This document shows, piece by piece, positions 1 to 10,127 of a stretch of DNA of 64,000 nt. The notes beneath the pieces were generated by a model. The model ran no database searches. It saw nothing but the letters and a program-made list of their open reading frames with translations, and was not told the DNA's origin. This DNA comes from Bacteroidales bacterium (lineage in GTDB: Bacteria > Bacteroidota > Bacteroidia > Bacteroidales > UBA10428). Numbering within the stretch: the stretch's first letter is position 1; each line of letters begins with the position of its first letter. The stretch is from positions 19,434-83,433 of the forward strand of contig JAFGOZ010000535.1 in assembly GCA_016926235.1 (NCBI GenBank), given 5' to 3'. The translations under genes were made by a program, and so were the position numbers.

Positions 1-952
1 TATAAAAACAGGGGATACACTCTGTGATATTAAACAACCCATTTCACTTGAATCAATGGACTTCCCGGAACCAGTTATCGGTATAGCTATCGAACCTAAA
101 ACTCAAAAAGAAATTGATAAATTAAGTATAGCTCTTGGTAAACTTGCTGAAGAAGATCCAACTTTCCGGGTAAAAACAGATGAAGACACAGGTCAAACTA
201 TTATTCGTGGTATGGGCGAACTTCATTTGGAAGTATTAATTGAGCGTTTACGCAGGGAATTTGGAGTAGATTGTAATATTGGACAACCGCAGGTTACCTA
301 TAAAGAAGCAATTACCAAAATTGTTCAACATCGTGAGGTATTCAAGAAACAAACAGGAGGTAGAGGAAAATTTGCTGATATTGAAGTCCGTATTTCTCCT
401 GTTGATGAAGGAATGAAAGGATTACAATTTATCAATTCAGTAAAAGGAGGTAACATACCAAAAGAATATATTCCTTCTGTTGAGAAAGGATTTAAAGAAG
501 CAATGCGAAATGGAGTATTGGCCAGTTATGCAGTAGATAATTTAAAGGTAGAATTATTAGATGGTTCATACCATCCGGTTGATTCAGATTCCTTATCTTT
601 TGAAATAGCTGCACGCCAAGCATTTAAGAAGGCATGTAAAAATGCTAATCCAGTATTGCTTGAACCTGTTATGGCTGCTGAAGTGGTAACTCCTGAAGAG
701 TATATGGGTGACATTATTTCCGATTTTAACCGCAGAAGAGGAAAGGTTGAAGGAATGGAATCAAAAGCTGGAGCAAGGGTTATCAAAGCGAAAGTACCCC
801 TGGCCGAGCAGTTTGGATATGTAACAGCTTTAAGAACCATAACATCGGGCAGAGCAACTTCGACTATGGAGTTCTCGCATTATGAAGAAGTTCCGACTGA
901 ACTGGCAAAAGAAGTATTAGAAAAAATTCAGGGAAAATCAGTATTTGTTTAA
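1..952 (+). CDS. fusA: Elongation factor G, C-terminal part (gene runs in from before the window)
   Basis: The first complete in-frame codon is at 2, and the ATG at 56 is internal. About 316 of the usual ~700 residues are visible, so the GTPase domain lies outside. What is seen is the end of domain II, domain III ([16 protein letters not shown]), domain IV, which reaches into the decoding A site during translocation, and domain V (the [18 protein letters not shown] region). EF-G uses GTP to move tRNA and mRNA through the ribosome. It sits 13 bases before rpsJ, as in the str-S10 arrangement, so it probably shares transcripts with the ribosomal genes. The reading frame is intact. Identity is certain from these motifs; whether this is the only fusA of the genome cannot be told. 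Confidence 0.97.
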   Translation, partial: IKTGDTLCDIKQPISLESMDFPEPVIGIAIEPKTQKEIDKLSIALGKLAEEDPTFRVKTDEDTGQTIIRGMGELHLEVLIERLRREFGVDCNIGQPQVTYKEAITKIVQHREVFKKQTGGRGKFADIEVRISPVDEGMKGLQFINSVKGGNIPKEYIPSVEKGFKEAMRNGVLASYAVDNLKVELLDGSYHPVDSDSLSFEIAARQAFKKACKNANPVLLEPVMAAEVVTPEEYMGDIISDFNRRRGKVEGMESKAGARVIKAKVPLAEQFGYVTALRTITSGRATSTMEFSHYEEVPTELAKEVLEKIQGKSVFV

Positions 953-965
953 TTATATTTAAATA

Positions 966-1271
966 ATGAGTCAGAAAATTAGAATAAAATTGAAATCATA
1001 CGATCACAACCTGGTTGATAAATCAGCTGAGAAGATCGTTAAAACTGTAAAATCTACAGGTGCGGTAGTTAGTGGTCCTATTCCACTTCCAACACACAAG
1101 AGAATTTACACGGTTTTGCGTTCTACTTTTGTGAATAAAAAATCCAGAGAGCAATACCAGTTGTGTTCCTATAAACGATTGATGGATATTTATAGCTCTA
1201 CTCCTAAAACAATTGATGCACTTATGAAGCTTGAATTACCTAGTGGAGTGGAAGTTGAAATTAAAGTATAA
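966..1271 (+). CDS. rpsJ: 30S ribosomal protein S10
   Basis: S10 (uS10, also NusE) is a head protein of the small subunit and part of antitermination complexes with NusB. The 101-residue product has the family length and the conserved [16 protein letters not shown] segment, followed by [30 protein letters not shown] at the end. It opens the classic S10 operon order and starts 13 bases after the fusA stop. No Shine-Dalgarno is visible before the ATG (AT-only leader), which is usual in this phylum. Confidence 0.98.
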   Translation: MSQKIRIKLKSYDHNLVDKSAEKIVKTVKSTGAVVSGPIPLPTHKRIYTVLRSTFVNKKSREQYQLCSYKRLMDIYSSTPKTIDALMKLELPSGVEVEIKV

Positions 1272-1289
1272 TAAGAAAAACTTGATATA

Positions 1290-1907
1290 ATGCCAGGATT
1301 AATTGGAAAAAAAATAGGTATGACCTCTATTTTCGATCAGGACGGTAAAAATGTTGCCTGTACTGTACTCGAAGTTGGACCTTGCGTGGTTTCTCAAGTC
1401 AGAACGATGGAAAAGGATGGCTACAAAGCTATTCAGATTTCATTTGATGAGAAAAAGGAAAAGCATGCGACTAAGGCCATGATAGGTCATTTTAAGAAAG
1501 CCAATACTACACCTAAAAAGAAGGTTACCGAGTTGAAAAAATTCATCTTGGATTGGAAATTAGGAGATGTAATTACAGTTGATTACTTTAAAGACGCTCC
1601 ATGGGTAGATGTAAAAGCATATACTAAAGGAAAAGGTTTTCAAGGTGTTGTTAAAAGGCATGGCTTCAGTGGTGTTAACGATGCAACTCATGGTCAGCAT
1701 AACAGAAACAGGGCTCCTGGTTCATTAGGAGCATCATCATATCCTTCACGTGTATTTAAGGGTATGAGAATGGCTGGTCGTGATGGCGGCAAAATGGTTA
1801 AAACACTAAATCTTAAGGTGATGAAAATATTACCTGAAAACAATGTAATGCTTGTAAAGGGATCAGTTCCCGGAGCTAATGGATCATATGTAATAGTCGA
1901 GAAATAA
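1290..1907 (+). CDS. rplC: 50S ribosomal protein L3
   Basis: L3 (uL3) is an early-assembly protein whose loop reaches toward the peptidyl transferase centre. The 205-residue product starts [16 protein letters not shown] and carries the conserved core around residues 129-166 ([14 protein letters not shown], then [15 protein letters not shown]), which includes the Gln that PrmB-type enzymes methylate in other bacteria. Its TAA stop shares its last A with the ATG of rplD (TAATG at 1905-1909), which suggests coupled translation. Confidence 0.98.
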   Translation: MPGLIGKKIGMTSIFDQDGKNVACTVLEVGPCVVSQVRTMEKDGYKAIQISFDEKKEKHATKAMIGHFKKANTTPKKKVTELKKFILDWKLGDVITVDYFKDAPWVDVKAYTKGKGFQGVVKRHGFSGVNDATHGQHNRNRAPGSLGASSYPSRVFKGMRMAGRDGGKMVKTLNLKVMKILPENNVMLVKGSVPGANGSYVIVEK

Positions 1908-2533
1908 TGGAAATATCAGTATTTAACATATCAGGAAAAGATACCGGTAAAAAGGTACAATTGGAAGATTCAATATTTAATATTGAGCCCAATGATCATG
2001 CTATTTATCTTGACGTAAAACAATATCTGGCAAATAACAGACAAGGTACACACAAAGCCAAAGAAAGAGCTGAAGTTGCCGGAAGTACACGTAAGATTAA
2101 AAGACAAAAAGGAACAGGTACAGCCAGAGCTGGTAGTATTAAGTCTCCTGTATTCAGAGGTGGTGGAAGAGTTTTTGGACCACGTCCACGTGATTATCAC
2201 TTCAAATTGAATAAAAAGCTGAAAAAACTTGCCAGAAAATCTGCTTTATCTTATAAAGCGATAAATCAGGAATTATTCATTATTGAAGATTTCAAGATGG
2301 ATAATCCAAAAACCAAAGAATTTGCAGCTATCAGGAATAGTCTGAAAATTGACAACAAAAAGTCACTTTTGGTTTTATCCGAACCAAATAAAAACATATA
2401 TTTGTCGTCCAGAAATTTACAGGGTTCTAAAGTAGTTTCTATTTCAGAATTAAATACATATGATATCATGAATTCTTCAGCTTTAATGCTAGTTGAGAGT
2501 TCAATTGATATTTTAAATAAAACAATGCAATAA
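1907..2533 (+). CDS. rplD: 50S ribosomal protein L4
   Basis: L4 (uL4) lines the peptide exit tunnel with a long basic loop. That loop is visible at about residues 62-98 ([19 protein letters not shown], then [15 protein letters not shown]). Length 208 residues is normal. It overlaps rplC at its start and rplW at its end by one base each (TAATG), so three genes in a row are joined by stop/start overlaps. Whether it also represses its own operon, as in E. coli, cannot be judged here. Confidence 0.98.
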   Translation: MEISVFNISGKDTGKKVQLEDSIFNIEPNDHAIYLDVKQYLANNRQGTHKAKERAEVAGSTRKIKRQKGTGTARAGSIKSPVFRGGGRVFGPRPRDYHFKLNKKLKKLARKSALSYKAINQELFIIEDFKMDNPKTKEFAAIRNSLKIDNKKSLLVLSEPNKNIYLSSRNLQGSKVVSISELNTYDIMNSSALMLVESSIDILNKTMQ

Positions 2534-2823
2534 TGAGCATATTGATTAAACCATTAGTAACAGAGAAAGCGACTGCTCAAAGCGAGAATTTGAATATGTA
2601 TGGCTTTTTGGTAGAACAAACAGCAAACAAAATTCAAATTAAAAAAGCCGTTGAGGAGCTATATGGAGTAAAGGTTGCCTCTGTGAATACCATACGGTAT
2701 GGCGGTAAAAACCGTTCAAGATATACCAAATCGGGAGTGATTAGTGGTAGGACTAAATCATTTAAAAAAGCAATAGTAACACTTCCCAAGGGGGAAAGTA
2801 TTGATTTCTTTAGCAATATTTAA
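2533..2823 (+). CDS. rplW: 50S ribosomal protein L23
   Basis: L23 (uL23) sits at the tunnel exit and forms the docking site for trigger factor and SRP. The 96-residue product starts [14 protein letters not shown], a typical L23 N-terminus, followed by a segment matching the uL23 core ([34 protein letters not shown]). The start overlaps the rplD stop by one base, and rplB follows after 5 bases. Confidence 0.98.
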   Translation: MSILIKPLVTEKATAQSENLNMYGFLVEQTANKIQIKKAVEELYGVKVASVNTIRYGGKNRSRYTKSGVISGRTKSFKKAIVTLPKGESIDFFSNI

Positions 2824-2828
2824 ATAAA

Positions 2829-3653
2829 ATGGCAGTAAGAAAATATAAACCTGTAACACCAGGACAAAGACATAAGTTGATTTCAACTTTTGAGGAGATA
2901 ACAACATCTAAACCTGAGAAGTCTTTGTTAATACCCGTGAAAAAATCAGGGGGTAGGAACAATACCGGTAAAATGACCATGCGCTACATTGGTGGTGGAC
3001 ATAAGAAAAAATACAGGGTAATAGACTTTATGAGGAATAAAGATGGCGTGTCTGCAACCATAAAAACTATTGAATACGATCCAAACCGTACTGCAAGGAT
3101 CGCATTAGTGGAATACGAAGATGGAATTAAAAAATACATCATTGCTCCTAATGGTTTAAAAGTTGGTGATAAGATCATGTCAGGAACAGGCGTTGCCCCT
3201 GAAGTCGGTAATGCACTTACTTTAGCAGAAATTCCTTTGGGAACAGTAGTACATAATATTGAGTTGCACCCTGGCAAAGGCGGTGTTTTAGCCAGAAGTG
3301 CCGGATCTTATGCACAATTGGTTGCAAGAGATGGTAAATATGCTATTATTAAATTGCCATCAGGTGAATCCAGAATGATTCTTATTACATGCCGTGCAAC
3401 TGTAGGAACGGTTTCAAACTCTGACCATTCAATTGAAAAATCTGGTAAAGCAGGTAGATCAAGATGGCAAGGTAGAAGACCAAGAGTACGTGGTGTTGTT
3501 ATGAACCCTGTTGATCACCCAATGGGTGGTGGTGAAGGCAGGGCTTCAGGTGGACACCCACGTTCAAGAAAAGGTTTGATTGCAAAAGGTAAACAAACCA
3601 GATCTAAGAAGAAGCATTCAAATAAATTTATCGTTGAAAGAAGGAAAAAATAA
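2829..3653 (+). CDS. rplB: 50S ribosomal protein L2
   Basis: L2 (uL2) is needed for subunit association and peptidyl transfer. The 274-residue product has the OB-fold and SH3-like RNA-binding halves and the hallmark C-terminal segment [19 protein letters not shown], holding the conserved His close to the catalytic centre. A basic tail ([15 protein letters not shown]) ends it. Position between rplW and rpsS is canonical. Confidence 0.98.
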   Translation: MAVRKYKPVTPGQRHKLISTFEEITTSKPEKSLLIPVKKSGGRNNTGKMTMRYIGGGHKKKYRVIDFMRNKDGVSATIKTIEYDPNRTARIALVEYEDGIKKYIIAPNGLKVGDKIMSGTGVAPEVGNALTLAEIPLGTVVHNIELHPGKGGVLARSAGSYAQLVARDGKYAIIKLPSGESRMILITCRATVGTVSNSDHSIEKSGKAGRSRWQGRRPRVRGVVMNPVDHPMGGGEGRASGGHPRSRKGLIAKGKQTRSKKKHSNKFIVERRKK

Positions 3654-3659
3654 TATATT

Positions 3660-3926
3660 ATGAGCCGATCATTAAAAAAAGGACCATTTATCGATTTTAA
3701 ACTCGAGAAGAGAGTACTCGAAATGAATGAGGGTGGAAAGAAACAGGTAGTTAAAACCTGGTCAAGACGTTCAGTTATTTCACCTGATTTTGTTGGACAT
3801 ACTATTGCTGTGCATAACGGGAATAAATTCATCCCTGTTTACGTAACTGAAAACATGGTTGGTCATAAACTTGGCGAATTTGCACCTACTCGTATCTTTA
3901 GAGGTCATGGTGGTAAACAAAAATAG
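3660..3926 (+). CDS. rpsS: 30S ribosomal protein S19
   Basis: S19 (uS19) is in the head of the small subunit with S13, near the A-site tRNA. The 88-residue product starts [15 protein letters not shown] and ends in the conserved block [19 protein letters not shown]. Spacing to rplB is 6 bases and to rplV 27 bases. Confidence 0.98.
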   Translation: MSRSLKKGPFIDFKLEKRVLEMNEGGKKQVVKTWSRRSVISPDFVGHTIAVHNGNKFIPVYVTENMVGHKLGEFAPTRIFRGHGGKQK

Positions 3927-3953
3927 TATAGAACGAAAAATTACTAAATAATC

Positions 3954-4397
3954 ATGGGAGCAAGAAAAAGACAAAGAGCTAACCAACGAAAAGAAGAGAA
4001 CAAAGCTCAATATTATGCAATATTGAGGGATTGTCCTACATCTCCACGTAAAATGAGGCTGATAGCTGATATGATTCGTGGCGTTGAAGTTAATAAAGCT
4101 CTTGATATGCTTAAATATAATCCTAAGGAAGCATCAAGAAAAGTTGAAAAACTTCTATTGTCAGCAATTGCAAACTGGCAAGCTAAAAATGAAGGATCAA
4201 GAATTGAAGATGCTCAGTTATTTGTGGGTGAAATATTTGTTGATCAGGGAAGAACACTGAAAAGATTCCAGCCTGCACCTCAAGGAAGGGCTCATAGAAT
4301 TAGAAAGAGGTCTAATCATGTAACCATATTTTTAGACGATCTTAATAATTACAAAGAACAATTAGAAGAAGTACAAACAAATCAAGACGATAATTAA
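3954..4397 (+). CDS. rplV: 50S ribosomal protein L22
   Basis: L22 (uL22) spans the large subunit; its beta-hairpin lines the exit tunnel next to L4. The 147-residue product is longer than the ~110 residues of E. coli because of a basic N-terminal stretch ([19 protein letters not shown]) and a polar C-terminal tail ([16 protein letters not shown]). The hairpin motif [18 protein letters not shown] is intact. It overlaps rpsC by one base (TAATG at 4395-4399). Confidence 0.97.
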   Translation: MGARKRQRANQRKEENKAQYYAILRDCPTSPRKMRLIADMIRGVEVNKALDMLKYNPKEASRKVEKLLLSAIANWQAKNEGSRIEDAQLFVGEIFVDQGRTLKRFQPAPQGRAHRIRKRSNHVTIFLDDLNNYKEQLEEVQTNQDDN

Positions 4398-5092
4398 TGG
4401 GACAAAAAGCAAATCCAATATCAAACCGTTTAGGTATTATTAAAGGATGGGACTCCAACTGGTATGGTGGACGTTTCTATGCCGGGAAATTATACGAGGA
4501 TACAAAAATTCGCGAATACCTGAATGCACGTTTGGCTAAGGCCAGTATTTCAAAGATTATCATTGAAAGAACACTTAAGCTTATAACCGTAACTGTAAAT
4601 ACTGCCAGACCTGGTATTATTATTGGTAAAGGTGGTCAGGAAGTTGATAAACTTAAGGAAGAATTAAAAAAGATAACCAACAAAGAAGTGCAGATCAACA
4701 TTTACGAGGTGAAAAGACCTGAGTTGGATGCCACAATTGTGGGAAATAATATAGCTCGTCAGATTGAAGGTAAAATATCCTACAGGAGAGCAATTAAAAT
4801 GGCTATTTCCTCAACCATGCGGATGGGAGCAGAAGGTATCAAGGTTTTGATATCAGGTCGTTTGGGAGGTGCTGAAATGGCTCGTTCAGAAATGTACAAA
4901 GAAGGAAGGACACCTTTGCACACACTTCGTGCCGACATTGATTATGCCAGCTGTGAAGCTCACACGAAAGTTGGTGTTATCGGTGTAAAAGTATGGATTT
5001 GTAATGGCGAGATATATGGTAAGCGCGACCTTTCTCCAAATATTGGAGTAAAAAGCGGCAAGCAAAAAGGATTTAAGAAAAGAAGAAAATAA
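4397..5092 (+). CDS. rpsC: 30S ribosomal protein S3
   Basis: S3 (uS3) lines the mRNA entry channel. The 231-residue product has the N-terminal KH domain with the GxxG loop ([16 protein letters not shown]) and the C-terminal S3 domain ([19 protein letters not shown]), ending in a basic tail. Length and order are typical. The start is fixed by the one-base overlap with rplV and the conserved [15 protein letters not shown]-terminus. Confidence 0.98.
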   Translation: MGQKANPISNRLGIIKGWDSNWYGGRFYAGKLYEDTKIREYLNARLAKASISKIIIERTLKLITVTVNTARPGIIIGKGGQEVDKLKEELKKITNKEVQINIYEVKRPELDATIVGNNIARQIEGKISYRRAIKMAISSTMRMGAEGIKVLISGRLGGAEMARSEMYKEGRTPLHTLRADIDYASCEAHTKVGVIGVKVWICNGEIYGKRDLSPNIGVKSGKQKGFKKRRK

Positions 5093-5108
5093 TATAAAAT
5101 AGAAAGCA

Positions 5109-5537
5109 ATGTTACAACCAAAAAAGACAAAGTTTAGAAGGCGTCAAAAAGGCAGGATGAAAGGTAATGCCCAACGCGGAAACCAACTTGCATTTGGTTC
5201 ATTTGGCATCAAAGTTTTGGATTCTGCATGGCTTACTGGTCGCCAGATTGAAGCTGCTCGTCAGGCCGTAACACGCTATATGAAACGTGAAGGACAAATC
5301 TGGATCAGGGTATTTCCTGATAAACCGATAACTAAGAAGCCAGCGGAAGTAAGGATGGGTAAAGGTAAGGGTGCTCCGGAAGGATTTGTATGCCCGGTTA
5401 CTCCAGGACGCATTATTATTGAAGCAGAAGGTGTACCTTTTGAAGTAGCTAAGGAAGCTTTAAGACTTGCAGCTCAAAAACTTCCTGTGCCAACTAAATT
5501 TATCGTAAGACACGATTATGTTGAACAGTCAAACTAA
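5109..5537 (+). CDS. rplP: 50S ribosomal protein L16
   Basis: L16 (uL16) organises the A-site region of the large subunit and is a late-assembly protein. The 142-residue product has the usual N-terminus ([19 protein letters not shown]) and the conserved block [20 protein letters not shown]. It starts 16 bases after rpsC and is followed by rpmC after 6 bases. Confidence 0.98.
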   Translation: MLQPKKTKFRRRQKGRMKGNAQRGNQLAFGSFGIKVLDSAWLTGRQIEAARQAVTRYMKREGQIWIRVFPDKPITKKPAEVRMGKGKGAPEGFVCPVTPGRIIIEAEGVPFEVAKEALRLAAQKLPVPTKFIVRHDYVEQSN

Positions 5538-5543
5538 ATTTTC

Positions 5544-5759
5544 ATGAAAAGCGCAGAATTACAGGGTTTAACAATGCAGGAATTGCTTGAGAGAATTGAC
5601 AATGAAAAGGTGTTTTTGGTGAAGCAAAAACTTAACCATGCAGTTTCTCCACTCGATAATCCTTTAAAGATTAAAGAAACCCGGAAGAACATTGCAAAAC
5701 TTCTTACTGAACTAAGAAGAAGACAGCTTCAGGAAGCAGTAAATAAACAAGCTAATTAA
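5544..5759 (+). CDS. rpmC: 50S ribosomal protein L29
   Basis: L29 (uL29) is a small helical protein at the tunnel exit next to L23. The 71-residue product starts MKSAELQGLTMQELLERI and contains the conserved NPLKIKETRKNIAKLLTELR helix. The gene ends 6 bases before rpsQ. Confidence 0.96.
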   Translation: MKSAELQGLTMQELLERIDNEKVFLVKQKLNHAVSPLDNPLKIKETRKNIAKLLTELRRRQLQEAVNKQAN

Positions 5760-5765
5760 TGACCA

Positions 5766-6026
5766 ATGGAACATACAAGAAATTTAAGAAGAGAAAAGAT
5801 CGGTACTGTTGTCAGTAATAAAATGCAAAAATCAATTGTCATTGCTGTCAAAAGGAAAATCAAACATCCTATATATGGTAAGTTTGTGAATAAAACTTCC
5901 AAGTTTGTTGCACATGATGAAGAAAATTCATGCAACATCGGTGATGTAGTTCGCATAATGGAAACCAGGCCATTAAGCAAGAGAAAAAACTGGAGACTAA
6001 TTGAAATAATCGAAAGAGCTAAATAG
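5766..6026 (+). CDS. rpsQ: 30S ribosomal protein S17
   Basis: S17 (uS17) is an OB-fold protein binding 16S rRNA in the body of the small subunit. The 86-residue product shows [20 protein letters not shown] and the [20 protein letters not shown] motif typical of the family. rplN begins 2 bases after its stop. Confidence 0.98.
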   Translation: MEHTRNLRREKIGTVVSNKMQKSIVIAVKRKIKHPIYGKFVNKTSKFVAHDEENSCNIGDVVRIMETRPLSKRKNWRLIEIIERAK

Positions 6027-6028
6027 TC

Positions 6029-6394
6029 ATGATACAACAAGAAAGTAGATTAGCTGTTGCAGATAACAGCGGTGCAAAAGAAGTACTTTGTATAAGAGTA
6101 CTTGGAGGCACCCGGAAAAAATATGCCACTATTGGCGACAAAATAGTCGTGACAGTGAAAAGTGCCATCCCGGGTGGTGAAATGAAAAAAGGTACAGTTT
6201 CCAAAGCGGTTGTTGTACGCACTAAAAAAGAAGTAAGAAGGAACGATGGCTCTTACATACGCTTTGATGACAATGCTGTAGTGTTGCTTAATCAAGCTGA
6301 AGAAATGAGAGGAACACGTATTTTTGGACCAGTAGCCAGAGAATTGCGTGACAAGTATATGAAAATAATATCTTTAGCACCTGAAGTGTTATAA
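6029..6394 (+). CDS. rplN: 50S ribosomal protein L14
   Basis: L14 (uL14) lies at the subunit interface and contacts 16S rRNA helix 14. Residues 1-121 match the full family length: [19 protein letters not shown] at the start, the [20 protein letters not shown] core, and [19 protein letters not shown] near the end. Start only 2 bases after rpsQ. Confidence 0.98.
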   Translation: MIQQESRLAVADNSGAKEVLCIRVLGGTRKKYATIGDKIVVTVKSAIPGGEMKKGTVSKAVVVRTKKEVRRNDGSYIRFDDNAVVLLNQAEEMRGTRIFGPVARELRDKYMKIISLAPEVL

Positions 6395-6405
6395 AAAGTA
6401 ATAAA

Positions 6406-6729
6406 ATGAGTACAAAATTGCATATAAAGAAGGGTGACATGGTATATGTCAATACCGGAGAATATAAGGGACAAAAAGGAAGGGTTCTGGAGGTTCTGAT
6501 AAGCAAAAAAAGAGCTATTGTTGAAGGTATCAACATGGTTTCGAAGCATACTAAACCAAATGCAACTAACCCTGACGGAGGTATCATAAAAAAAGAAGCT
6601 CCGGTACATATTTCCAATCTCAATCTGTTGGATCCTTCAACAGGAGAAGCAACAAGAATAGGAAGAAAATTAAATTCTGATAAAAAACTGGTTCGCTATT
6701 CAAAAAAATCAGGAGAGGAGATTAAATAA
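6406..6729 (+). CDS. rplX: 50S ribosomal protein L24
   Basis: L24 (uL24) starts large-subunit assembly. The 107-residue product carries a KOW motif near the N-terminus ([20 protein letters not shown]) and the [13 protein letters not shown] segment. Its TAA shares a base with the rplE ATG (TAATG at 6727-6731). Confidence 0.98.
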   Translation: MSTKLHIKKGDMVYVNTGEYKGQKGRVLEVLISKKRAIVEGINMVSKHTKPNATNPDGGIIKKEAPVHISNLNLLDPSTGEATRIGRKLNSDKKLVRYSKKSGEEIK

Positions 6730-7286
6730 TGGAAGCTTACGTACCATCATATAAGACAAAATACTACGAAGAAGTAGTTCCTGCATTAATGAAGGAATTC
6801 AACTATAAAACGGTGATGCAGGTGCCCAGGTTGAAAAAAATTGTTATCAATCAGGGTGTTGGACAAGCTGTAGCAGATAAAAAGCTTATCGATAATGCAC
6901 AGAATGAACTTTCATCGATTGCAGGACAAAAAGCAGTTCAAACTGTTGCAACTAAAGATATCTCAAACTTTAAGTTGAGAAAGAAAATGCCTATTGGTGT
7001 AAAGGTTACCCTTAGAAAGGAAAGAATGTATGAATTTCTTGAAAGATTATCAAGGGTTGCTTTACCAAGGATCAGAGATTTTCGTGGAATAAACAGCAAG
7101 CTTGACGGACGAGGTAATTACACATTAGGTATTACCGAACAAATCATCTTCCCGGAGATTGATATTGACAAAGTAAGTAAAATATTAGGTATGGAAATTA
7201 CCTTCGTGACTTCTGCAAATACTGATGAAGAAGGATTTGCGTTGTTGAAGGAATTCGGATTACCTTTTAAAAATGTTAAAAAATAA
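6729..7286 (+). CDS. rplE: 50S ribosomal protein L5
   Basis: L5 (uL5) binds 5S rRNA and the P-site tRNA elbow. The 185-residue product shows conserved blocks [41 protein letters not shown] and [15 protein letters not shown]. It overlaps rplX by one base, and the rpsN start (7291) lies 4 bases after its stop. Confidence 0.98.
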   Translation: MEAYVPSYKTKYYEEVVPALMKEFNYKTVMQVPRLKKIVINQGVGQAVADKKLIDNAQNELSSIAGQKAVQTVATKDISNFKLRKKMPIGVKVTLRKERMYEFLERLSRVALPRIRDFRGINSKLDGRGNYTLGITEQIIFPEIDIDKVSKILGMEITFVTSANTDEEGFALLKEFGLPFKNVKK

Positions 7287-7290
7287 CAGT

Positions 7291-7560
7291 ATGGCAAAGG
7301 AATCAATGAAAGCACGCGAAGTGCGCCGTAAAAAACTAGCAGATCAATATGCCGAAAAACGCGCCAGGCTTAAAGCTGAAGGTGACTATGTTGGACTTAG
7401 CCGTCTGCCAAAAAACTCTAATCCTATTAGAATGCATAACAGATGCCAATTAACAGGAAGACCTAAAGGATATATGAGACAATTTGGCATAAGCAGGATT
7501 ACCTTCAGGGAAATGGCATCAAAAGGTCTTATACCCGGAGTAACAAAAGCTAGTTGGTAA
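7291..7560 (+). CDS. rpsN: 30S ribosomal protein S14, zinc-free form
   Basis: S14 (uS14) binds the head of the small subunit. I take the ATG at 7291 ([20 protein letters not shown], 89 residues), which gives the normal length of the long form. An in-frame ATG at 7273 would overlap rplE by 14 bases and add six residues without family likeness. The core [20 protein letters not shown] has a single Cys and no CxxC pairs, so this is the zinc-independent form, as is common in the phylum. Confidence 0.97.
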   Translation: MAKESMKAREVRRKKLADQYAEKRARLKAEGDYVGLSRLPKNSNPIRMHNRCQLTGRPKGYMRQFGISRITFREMASKGLIPGVTKASW

Positions 7561-7586
7561 AAAGAAAACAGGAAAAAACTATAAAT

Positions 7587-7985
7587 ATGGTAACAGATCC
7601 AATTGCAGATTATTTAACCAGAATCAGGAATGCCATTATGGCAAAACATAAAATTGTAACTATTCCTGCTTCTAACATAAAGAAGGAAATAACAAAAATA
7701 TTGTATGATAAAGGATACATATTGAGTTATAAATTTGAAGAGGATAATAAACAAGGAACTATTAAGATAGCTCTAAAGTATAATCCTGAAAACAGAATGC
7801 CGGCTATCAAGAAAATCATGAGGGCTAGTAAGCCAGGTTTGAGAAAATATGCTGGTCATGAAGAGATTCCAAGAGTTCTTAACGGATTAGGAATTGCAAT
7901 ATTGTCAACTTCAAAAGGAGTTATGACAGATAAAGAAGCGCGTGCCAACAATGTTGGAGGTGAAGTATTATGCTATGTTCATTAA
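7587..7985 (+). CDS. rpsH: 30S ribosomal protein S8
   Basis: S8 (uS8) binds the central domain of 16S rRNA. The ATG at 7587 gives 132 residues beginning [17 protein letters not shown], the canonical N-terminus; an in-frame upstream start at 7554 would overlap rpsN and is rejected. The C-terminus has [27 protein letters not shown], matching the family end. Confidence 0.98.
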   Translation: MVTDPIADYLTRIRNAIMAKHKIVTIPASNIKKEITKILYDKGYILSYKFEEDNKQGTIKIALKYNPENRMPAIKKIMRASKPGLRKYAGHEEIPRVLNGLGIAILSTSKGVMTDKEARANNVGGEVLCYVH

Positions 7986-8000
7986 AACAGGAGTTAACAA

Positions 8001-8555
8001 ATGTCACGAATAGGAAAATTACCGATAAATATGCCTGACGGAGTTACAATTGAGGTAAGCAGCAGCAACCTCGTAACGGTAAAAGGTAAACTGGGAGAAT
8101 TATCTCAACAGGTAGATCCGGAAATAAGTGTTAAGGTCGAGGATAACAGCATTGTTGTCACCCGTCCAACAGACCAAAAAAGGCATAGGGCATTGCATGG
8201 TTTGTACAGGGCACTTATCAATAATATGGTAGTGGGTGTTTCTGAAGGATATACTATTCAACAGGAATTAGTAGGGGTTGGTTACAGAGCCGAAGCTAAA
8301 GGTCAGATATTAGAACTTAACCTCGGGTATTCACACGATATTCACTTTTTGATTCCTCAAGAAGTAAAAGTTGAGACTGTAACAGAGAGAAGAAGTAACC
8401 CAATAATTACGCTTAAAAGCCATGACAAACAATTAATTGGTGTTGTAGCGGCTAAAATAAGGTCACTTCGCAAGCCTGAACCTTACAAAGGAAAAGGTAT
8501 ACTGTTTGTAGGTGAACAATTAAGAAGAAAAGCTGGTAAATCAGCAAGTGTTTAA
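8001..8555 (+). CDS. rplF: 50S ribosomal protein L6
   Basis: L6 (uL6) has two similar domains and stabilises the sarcin-ricin loop region where factors bind. The 184-residue product starts MSRIGKLPINMPDGVTIEV, and the second domain ends in the conserved RKPEPYKGKGILF block. A leader AAAACAGGAGTTAACAAATG precedes it; the AGGAG there is one of the few Shine-Dalgarno-like strings in the cluster, probably by chance. Confidence 0.98.
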   Translation: MSRIGKLPINMPDGVTIEVSSSNLVTVKGKLGELSQQVDPEISVKVEDNSIVVTRPTDQKRHRALHGLYRALINNMVVGVSEGYTIQQELVGVGYRAEAKGQILELNLGYSHDIHFLIPQEVKVETVTERRSNPIITLKSHDKQLIGVVAAKIRSLRKPEPYKGKGILFVGEQLRRKAGKSASV

Positions 8556-8577
8556 AAATTGAATAATACTTTTAGTC

Positions 8578-8937
8578 ATGTCACTAACTAAGAGAGAAAG
8601 AAGAATTAGAATTAAACAACGGATCCGTAAAGATATTTTCGGTACCCAGGAGCAACCTCGTATGTCAGTATTTAGGAGTAATAGCCAGATATATGTTCAG
8701 TTTATAAATGACATAGATGGAAAAACGCTTTTATCAGTTTCTTCAAAAGAAAAAGAAATTGCAGAAAAGAAAAAAATAAATAAAACCGAGCAGGCTAAGT
8801 TGGTTGGAAAACTTGCCGCTGAAAAATCCAAAGAAATGGGTATTACTACTGTAGTATTCGACAGAAATGGATATTTGTATCATGGTAGAGTAAAAAGCCT
8901 GGCTGATGCAGCAAGAGAAGGCGGACTTAAATTTTAA
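8578..8937 (+). CDS. rplR: 50S ribosomal protein L18
   Basis: L18 (uL18) carries 5S rRNA into the central protuberance with L5. The 119-residue product has a basic N-terminus ([18 protein letters not shown]), the [18 protein letters not shown] strand pair and a C-terminal [20 protein letters not shown] block, all typical. rpsE follows after 6 bases. Confidence 0.98.
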   Translation: MSLTKRERRIRIKQRIRKDIFGTQEQPRMSVFRSNSQIYVQFINDIDGKTLLSVSSKEKEIAEKKKINKTEQAKLVGKLAAEKSKEMGITTVVFDRNGYLYHGRVKSLADAAREGGLKF

Positions 8938-8943
8938 TTTATT

Positions 8944-9468
8944 ATGTCATTAAATTCATCAAGCATTAGAAAAGTAAAAACCAGCGATCTGGAATTAAAA
9001 GACAGGCTGGTAAGTATACAAAGAGTAACGAAAGTTACCAAAGGGGGACGTACCTTTAGCTTTTCAGCCATCGTTGTTGTTGGTAATGAAGACGGTATTG
9101 TAGGTTACGGACTTGGTAAAGCTAACGAAGTTACTACTGCCATTTCAAAAGGCATTGAGGATGCAAAGAAAAACCTTATAAGGGTTCCGGTACTTAAAGG
9201 TACCATTCCTCACGAACAAATATCAAAGTATGGTGGTGCAACCGTATTCATGAAGCCAGCATCTAGTGGTACCGGTGTTAAAGCTGGTGGTGCTATGCGC
9301 GCTGTTCTTGAAAGTGTTGGCATAACAGATGTGTTGGCAAAATCAAAAGGATCATCTAACCCTCATAACCTGGTAAAAGCAACTTTTACTGCATTAACCG
9401 AGCTTAGAGATGCTTATGCTATTGCTCAACAAAGAGGTGTATCATTAGATAAAGTTTTTCTGGGATAA
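8944..9468 (+). CDS. rpsE: 30S ribosomal protein S5
   Basis: S5 (uS5) helps keep decoding accurate and lines the mRNA entry. The 174-residue product contains the double-stranded RNA-binding-like N-domain ([19 protein letters not shown], then [10 protein letters not shown]) and the C-domain ([34 protein letters not shown]). Length is normal. Confidence 0.98.
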   Translation: MSLNSSSIRKVKTSDLELKDRLVSIQRVTKVTKGGRTFSFSAIVVVGNEDGIVGYGLGKANEVTTAISKGIEDAKKNLIRVPVLKGTIPHEQISKYGGATVFMKPASSGTGVKAGGAMRAVLESVGITDVLAKSKGSSNPHNLVKATFTALTELRDAYAIAQQRGVSLDKVFLG

Positions 9469-9483
9469 GAAAAAAATATTACA

Positions 9484-9663
9484 ATGGGTAAAATAAGAAT
9501 TAAACAAACGAAAAGTACTATTGGTAGCACTGAGAGACAAAAAAGAACGGTGAAAGCTCTTGGACTGAAAAAAATGAACTCAGTGGTGGAAGTTGAATCA
9601 ACCCCACAAATTATAGGTATGGTTACCAAAGTAAAACATTTAATTACTGTTGAAGAATTATAA
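9484..9663 (+). CDS. rpmD: 50S ribosomal protein L30
   Basis: Short gene found by reading the 15 bases after rpsE onward: ATG at 9484, TAA at 9661-9663, 59 residues. The start [20 protein letters not shown] and the segment [20 protein letters not shown] are clear L30 (uL30) features, and the position between rpsE and rplO is canonical. L30 is a small ferredoxin-fold protein of the large subunit; many bacteria lack it, but Bacteroidota usually keep it. Confidence 0.95.
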   Translation: MGKIRIKQTKSTIGSTERQKRTVKALGLKKMNSVVEVESTPQIIGMVTKVKHLITVEEL

Positions 9664-9676
9664 AAGTACTATAACA

Positions 9677-10123
9677 ATGGATTTAAGCAATCTAAAACCA
9701 GCAGAAGGTTCAGTAAAAAAAGGGAAAAGAGTAGGACGTGGTCAGGGATCAGGTAAAGGTGGAACATCCACACGTGGTCATAAAGGACAACAATCCAGAT
9801 CTGGTTATTCCCGCAAGATTGGTTTCGAAGGAGGTCAAATGCCCCTTCAACGCCGGGTTCCAAAATTTGGATTTAAAAATATAAATCGCAAAGAGTATAA
9901 AGCCATAAATCTGGATGTATTACAAATGCTTGCAGATAAAAATAAACTGGACAAAATTGATGTGCAGACTATTATTGATGCAGGACTTGCTCCTAAAAAC
10001 AGCCTGATAAAAATATTGGGCAATGGAAAACTTGAAGCTAAGCTTGAAGTTACTGCTCATGCTTTTTCAAAATCAGCCATGAAGGCTATAGAAGATGCTA
10101 AAGGAACCGCTCAAAAAATTTAA
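9677..10123 (+). CDS. rplO: 50S ribosomal protein L15
   Basis: L15 (uL15) is a late-assembly protein of the large subunit. I use the ATG at 9677 ([20 protein letters not shown], 148 residues). A TTG-started form from 9650 would overlap rpmD and adds nine residues with no family likeness. The Gly/Arg/Lys-rich extended N-terminal segment ([19 protein letters not shown]) and the [18 protein letters not shown] motif are diagnostic. secY starts 4 bases after its stop. Confidence 0.97.
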   Translation: MDLSNLKPAEGSVKKGKRVGRGQGSGKGGTSTRGHKGQQSRSGYSRKIGFEGGQMPLQRRVPKFGFKNINRKEYKAINLDVLQMLADKNKLDKIDVQTIIDAGLAPKNSLIKILGNGKLEAKLEVTAHAFSKSAMKAIEDAKGTAQKI

Positions 10124-10127
10124 TTGA

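Noticed and set aside
526..840. Antisense reading frames inside fusA, ribosomal genes, SusC and other large genes
   Set aside because: They have no signal, no family motif and lie fully within strongly coding frames of the other strand.
8001..8555. AGGAG before rplF as a working Shine-Dalgarno
   Set aside because: It is an isolated case in a cluster otherwise without such sites, and the phylum rarely depends on them; taken as chance.
9650..9676. Longer rplO from a TTG start
   Set aside because: It overlaps the end of rpmD and adds residues unlike any L15; ATG 9677 gives the normal protein.
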